A stretch of 5,748 nt of DNA from Firmicutes bacterium UBA2595 (lineage in GTDB: Bacteria; Bacillota; Thermincolia; Thermincolales; UBA2595), in the NCBI GenBank assembly GCA_002339745.1, contig DDKP01000007.1, forward strand, positions 1-5,748, written 5' to 3'. Positions within the stretch are counted from its first letter, which is position 1. Each line of letters opens with the position of its first letter. Shown here piece after piece: positions 5,695 to 5,748 of the stretch. The notes beneath the pieces were generated by a model. The model made no database searches. It was given only the letters and a program-made list of their open reading frames with translations, and was not told the origin of the DNA. A program made the translations under genes and the position numbers.

Positions 5695-5748
5695 TTAGAT
5701 CTTTAACCGTTGGAAAACCAGCTTATACCCGTCTGCTCCGTAATTTAA
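5695..5748 (-). CDS. C-terminal end of an unidentified upstream protein (partial)
   Basis: A minus-strand frame is open from the window edge for 17 codons and ends in TAA at 5695-5697. The visible tail is LNYGADGYKLVFQRLKI. That it is a real gene end is inferred from its position just before a good intrinsic terminator on the same strand and from the plausible mixed-composition tail. The fragment is too short to identify, and no function is proposed. The terminator and the new promoter between it and hisZ suggest it is not part of the his operon. Confidence 0.5.
   Translation of the reverse strand, partial: LNYGADGYKLVFQRLKI

Noticed and set aside
5702..5715. TTTAACCGTTGGAA, a possible fourth operator copy
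   Set aside because: It has one good half-site only, lies inside the end of the upstream coding frame and before its terminator, and is not near a -10 box. Probably chance.

Overview
The window is one strand-coherent block: the 5' part of a histidine biosynthesis operon read entirely on the minus strand, in the order hisZ - hisG - hisD - hisC - hisB - hisH (high to low coordinates). hisH runs off the left edge. hisA, hisF and hisI/IE would be expected beyond it, but they are not visible. A short HisG paired with a separate HisZ, AGGAGG-like ribosome sites before every gene, sigma-A type promoters and moderate GC suggest a Firmicute. Within that phylum the Clostridia/Peptococcaceae (Desulfotomaculum/Pelotomaculum-like) seem most likely, but this assignment is inference from gene order and protein style, not from a marker gene.

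Layout, in the direction of transcription. 5748-5695 holds the last 17 codons of an unidentified upstream gene, closed by a clear intrinsic terminator (5657-5682). A promoter at 5605-5633 with a 14-bp palindrome just downstream (5580-5593) leads into hisZ. After hisZ, a 117-base gap holds a second, near-consensus promoter (4283-4311) and two further copies of the same palindrome (4270-4283 and 4254-4267). hisG, hisD, hisC and hisB follow with small gaps (hisG and hisD overlap in ATGA). A 58-base gap between hisB and hisH contains a stem-loop. No gene-free stretch exceeds about 140 bases.

The genes work in one pathway. HisG (catalytic) plus HisZ (regulatory) form the hetero-oligomeric ATP phosphoribosyltransferase that commits PRPP and ATP to histidine. 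HisH supplies ammonia to HisF for imidazole ring formation. HisB dehydrates imidazoleglycerol phosphate, HisC transaminates the product, and HisD oxidises histidinol to histidine. No histidinol-phosphate phosphatase is visible: HisB is monofunctional.

The enzymes are ordinary. The part most worth a second look is the control region. Both promoters carry copies of a TTTAAY-NN-RTTAAA palindrome placed where a repressor would block transcription, and neither 5' leader is long enough for a T-box or an attenuator. This looks like repressor-controlled histidine biosynthesis, with the repressor not encoded in the window. I found no sign of a mobile element, CRISPR array, RNA gene or other novel system.
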